Assembly (NCBI GenBank): GCA_021202235.1
Contig: JAJQDL010000084.1
Location: forward strand, 394-39,437
Length of the DNA stretch: 39,044 nucleotides
Reading direction: 5' to 3'
Source of the DNA: Lachnospiraceae bacterium
GTDB lineage: Bacteria; Bacillota; Clostridia; Lachnospirales; Lachnospiraceae
The translations under genes and the position numbers were made by a program. The notes under the pieces are model-generated. The model had not been told where the DNA came from, did no database searches, and saw nothing but the letters and a program-made list of their open reading frames with translations. This document shows, in pieces, positions 37,267-39,044 of this stretch; the stretch's first letter is position 1; each line of letters opens with the position of its first letter.

Positions 37267-38286
37267 ATGAAAGCAGATGTTATCTTGAAGGAATTCTGGC
37301 AGTCCAACGAACGATTTGCTGATCTTTTCAACACTGTTCTGTTCAACGGCCAGACGATTTTGCATGCGGAGTCTCTCCTCGAAGCAGACACCGACATGTC
37401 CGGCCTTATTCGGCTCAAGGGCTATGAAAAACCGCTTGCACGTACAAGAGACGTGGTGAAAAAGACCGCTTACGGCGTAGATTTTGTTGTCTGCGGTCTG
37501 GAAAACCAGCAGCGTGCCCACTATGCCATGCCTCTCCGAACGCTCCTGTACGACGGATTGGGGTACCTGAAAGAATATCGGGAACTCACCGGGAAGCGTC
37601 GAAAGGAATCTGGCAAACAGACGGAAGAGGAATTTCTGTCCGGATTACATCGGGAAGATCGCCTTCACCCGATTCTTACCCTTGTCGTCTACTATGGAGA
37701 GAATCCATGGGACGGTCCGCTCTGTCTCAGGGATATGATCACGGAGATGCCGAAGCCTATCGGGGATATTTTTTCCGATTACCGGATGAATCTTGTGCAG
37801 ATCTGTGACAGCGAGCGCTACGAGTTCTGTAATGAAGAGGTTCGCACGGTATTTGAAATATCCCGGGAGCTTCAGCGTGGTCATGTAGACTATGTTCTGG
37901 AGCAATACAAGGACAAAGATGTCACAGAAGAGATTCTCACTGTGATCGGAACCATCCTCGGTTCACAGCAATTTATACAGCCCGGGAAGAAAAGGAGGTC
38001 AGAACATATGCAATTATGCACAGCACTTGAGAACTGGAGACAGGAAGAAATCAAAAAAGGATATTCGCAGGGCATATCAGAAGGTATTTCCCAGGGAATC
38101 TCTCAGGGCATTTCCCAAGGTATTTCTCAAGGGATTTCTCAGGGTATCTCCCAGGGTATCTCCCAGGGTATCTCCCAAAGAAATCGTACTCTGGCCACAA
38201 AATGGTTCGCAGATGGTCGAAGCACAGCGGAGATCGCTCTGCTTCTGGGACTCCCTGAGGCAGAAGTTCGTGAAATGTTGATGTAA
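37267..38286 (+). CDS. Rpn family recombination-promoting nuclease / PD-(D/E)XK transposase-like protein
   Basis: FADLFNTVLFNGQTIL, GLENQQRAHYAMPLRTLLYDGLGY, HPILTLVVYYGENPWDGP, C-terminal GISQ repeats and TAEIALLLGLPEAEVREML. Confidence 0.9.
   Translation: MKADVILKEFWQSNERFADLFNTVLFNGQTILHAESLLEADTDMSGLIRLKGYEKPLARTRDVVKKTAYGVDFVVCGLENQQRAHYAMPLRTLLYDGLGYLKEYRELTGKRRKESGKQTEEEFLSGLHREDRLHPILTLVVYYGENPWDGPLCLRDMITEMPKPIGDIFSDYRMNLVQICDSERYEFCNEEVRTVFEISRELQRGHVDYVLEQYKDKDVTEEILTVIGTILGSQQFIQPGKKRRSEHMQLCTALENWRQEEIKKGYSQGISEGISQGISQGISQGISQGISQGISQGISQGISQRNRTLATKWFADGRSTAEIALLLGLPEAEVREMLM
38008..38286 (+). CDS. Candidate intragenic in-frame small protein (RpnS-like), 92 aa
   Basis: Internal AGGAGGT (37993-37999), 8-nt spacer, ATG 38008 in the rpn frame: MQLCTALENWRQEEIKKGYSQGISEGISQ... 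Confidence 0.65.
   Translation: MQLCTALENWRQEEIKKGYSQGISEGISQGISQGISQGISQGISQGISQGISQGISQRNRTLATKWFADGRSTAEIALLLGLPEAEVREMLM
38071..38178 (+). repeat. In-frame 12-bp tandem repeat, 9 units encoding GIS(E/Q)
   Basis: GGC ATA TCA GAA then eight GGN ATH TCY CAR units. Confidence 0.95.
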
Positions 38287-38290
38287 CAAA

Positions 38291-38336
38291 GATCTGCCGC
38301 ATTCACGGTTCGTTTTCATCGTGAATGCGGCAGATC
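38291..38336. terminator. Long perfect hairpin between convergent rpn and rhomboid genes
   Basis: GATCTGCCGCATTCACG...CGTGAATGCGGCAGATC, 17-bp arms, 12-nt loop. Confidence 0.7.
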
Positions 38337-38357
38337 TGCACATTTTTCAAATTTCAT

Positions 38358-38951
38358 TCACCCCAACACCAGCCCCAGCAGGAAACCGAACACCAGCCCG
38401 CTGATATGCGCAGCATTGTTCGTCGTCCCGCTGATAAAGCCCGAATACAGAGTGATCACAATAAGAACCAGCACCTGCCTTCGGCCGACTCCTCCCACGG
38501 TTCCCCGCCGCCGGAGCAGCACCGCGAGAAACGCGCCGATGACACCCATCAGAGCACCGGACGCTCCGGCGCTGATCGCATCTGTCCCGGTCGCCGTGTA
38601 AAAAAACACCGTGAACACATTAGCAGCCACCGCGCTGAACAGATAGATGATCAGCATCCGCGCACTTCCCACCGCACGCTCCAGCCGCTCTCCCATGATA
38701 TACAGCATCAGCATATTGTTCATGAGGTGAGAGGCGCCAAAATGCAGAAACGCCGCCGTGAGCAGGCGGTAATACTCCCCGTCCACGAGGACGGAGGGCG
38801 CATACAGCGCCCCGTGAAGCCACATATAATATCCATTCTCCGTGGAACCAAACAGCTCCAGGAGGACATAGACAAGAACATTGACCGCAATCAGTATACA
38901 GGTAACAGGGGGCAGCGACCGTGTCCGCTCCCGCATTGGCCGGTTCTCCAT
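38358..38951 (-). CDS. Rhomboid family intramembrane serine protease
   Basis: FLHFGASHLMNNMLMLYIMG, SAGASGALMGVIGAF (GxSG), AHISGLVFGFLLG catalytic His region. Confidence 0.93.
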   Translation of the reverse strand: MENRPMRERTRSLPPVTCILIAVNVLVYVLLELFGSTENGYYMWLHGALYAPSVLVDGEYYRLLTAAFLHFGASHLMNNMLMLYIMGERLERAVGSARMLIIYLFSAVAANVFTVFFYTATGTDAISAGASGALMGVIGAFLAVLLRRRGTVGGVGRRQVLVLIVITLYSGFISGTTNNAAHISGLVFGFLLGLVLG

Positions 38952-39044
38952 GGACTCTTCCTCCGATCATTCACCCCACAAAGATACCACCCCCGCCCGC
39001 CCACAGTCCAACGGCCCAATGTTGGCTCGGTATCAAGTCGGCAG

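Noticed and set aside
38071-38178. Tandem repeat considered as CRISPR or VNTR of non-coding type
   Set aside because: 12-bp units with no spacers, in frame inside a coding gene.

Overview
GC-rich Firmicutes-type window (probably Clostridia/Lachnospiraceae, inferred from gene content and style; not verified). It is dominated by hydrolases and small-molecule transport: six type-B carboxylesterase genes (one cut by the left edge, one interrupted by stops), a frameshifted acetyl-hydrolase/HSL-type gene, a class-C beta-lactamase-like serine hydrolase, and a ~1,078 aa protein joining a CocE/S15-type and an S9-type alpha/beta hydrolase. Transporters are two paralogous SLC13/DASS-like carriers, a TRAP DctQ/DctM pair, a Dpp/Opp-type ABC operon and an MFS carrier. 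Regulators are three LysR, one AraC, one PucR-type and one PrpR-N/PAS sigma-54 activator with an intact GAFTGA motif. The most notable system-level observation is four GG-N10-GC (-24/-12) sigma-54-type promoters, with core TGGCAT..N..TTGCT. They lie upstream of an esterase, the ABC operon, an esterase-esterase-MFS operon and the double hydrolase, all around the single sigma-54 activator gene. This suggests an ester/peptide scavenging regulon. Other highlights: an Rpn-family nuclease gene with a near-ideal in-frame internal ribosome binding site plus start (candidate intragenic antitoxin) and a 9-unit 12-bp repeat; a frameshift that looks like templated quasipalindrome correction (perfect 18-bp inverted repeat); and an A7 homopolymer that puts a lipoprotein signal peptide out of frame. 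No tRNA, rRNA, CRISPR array or IS element was recognised.
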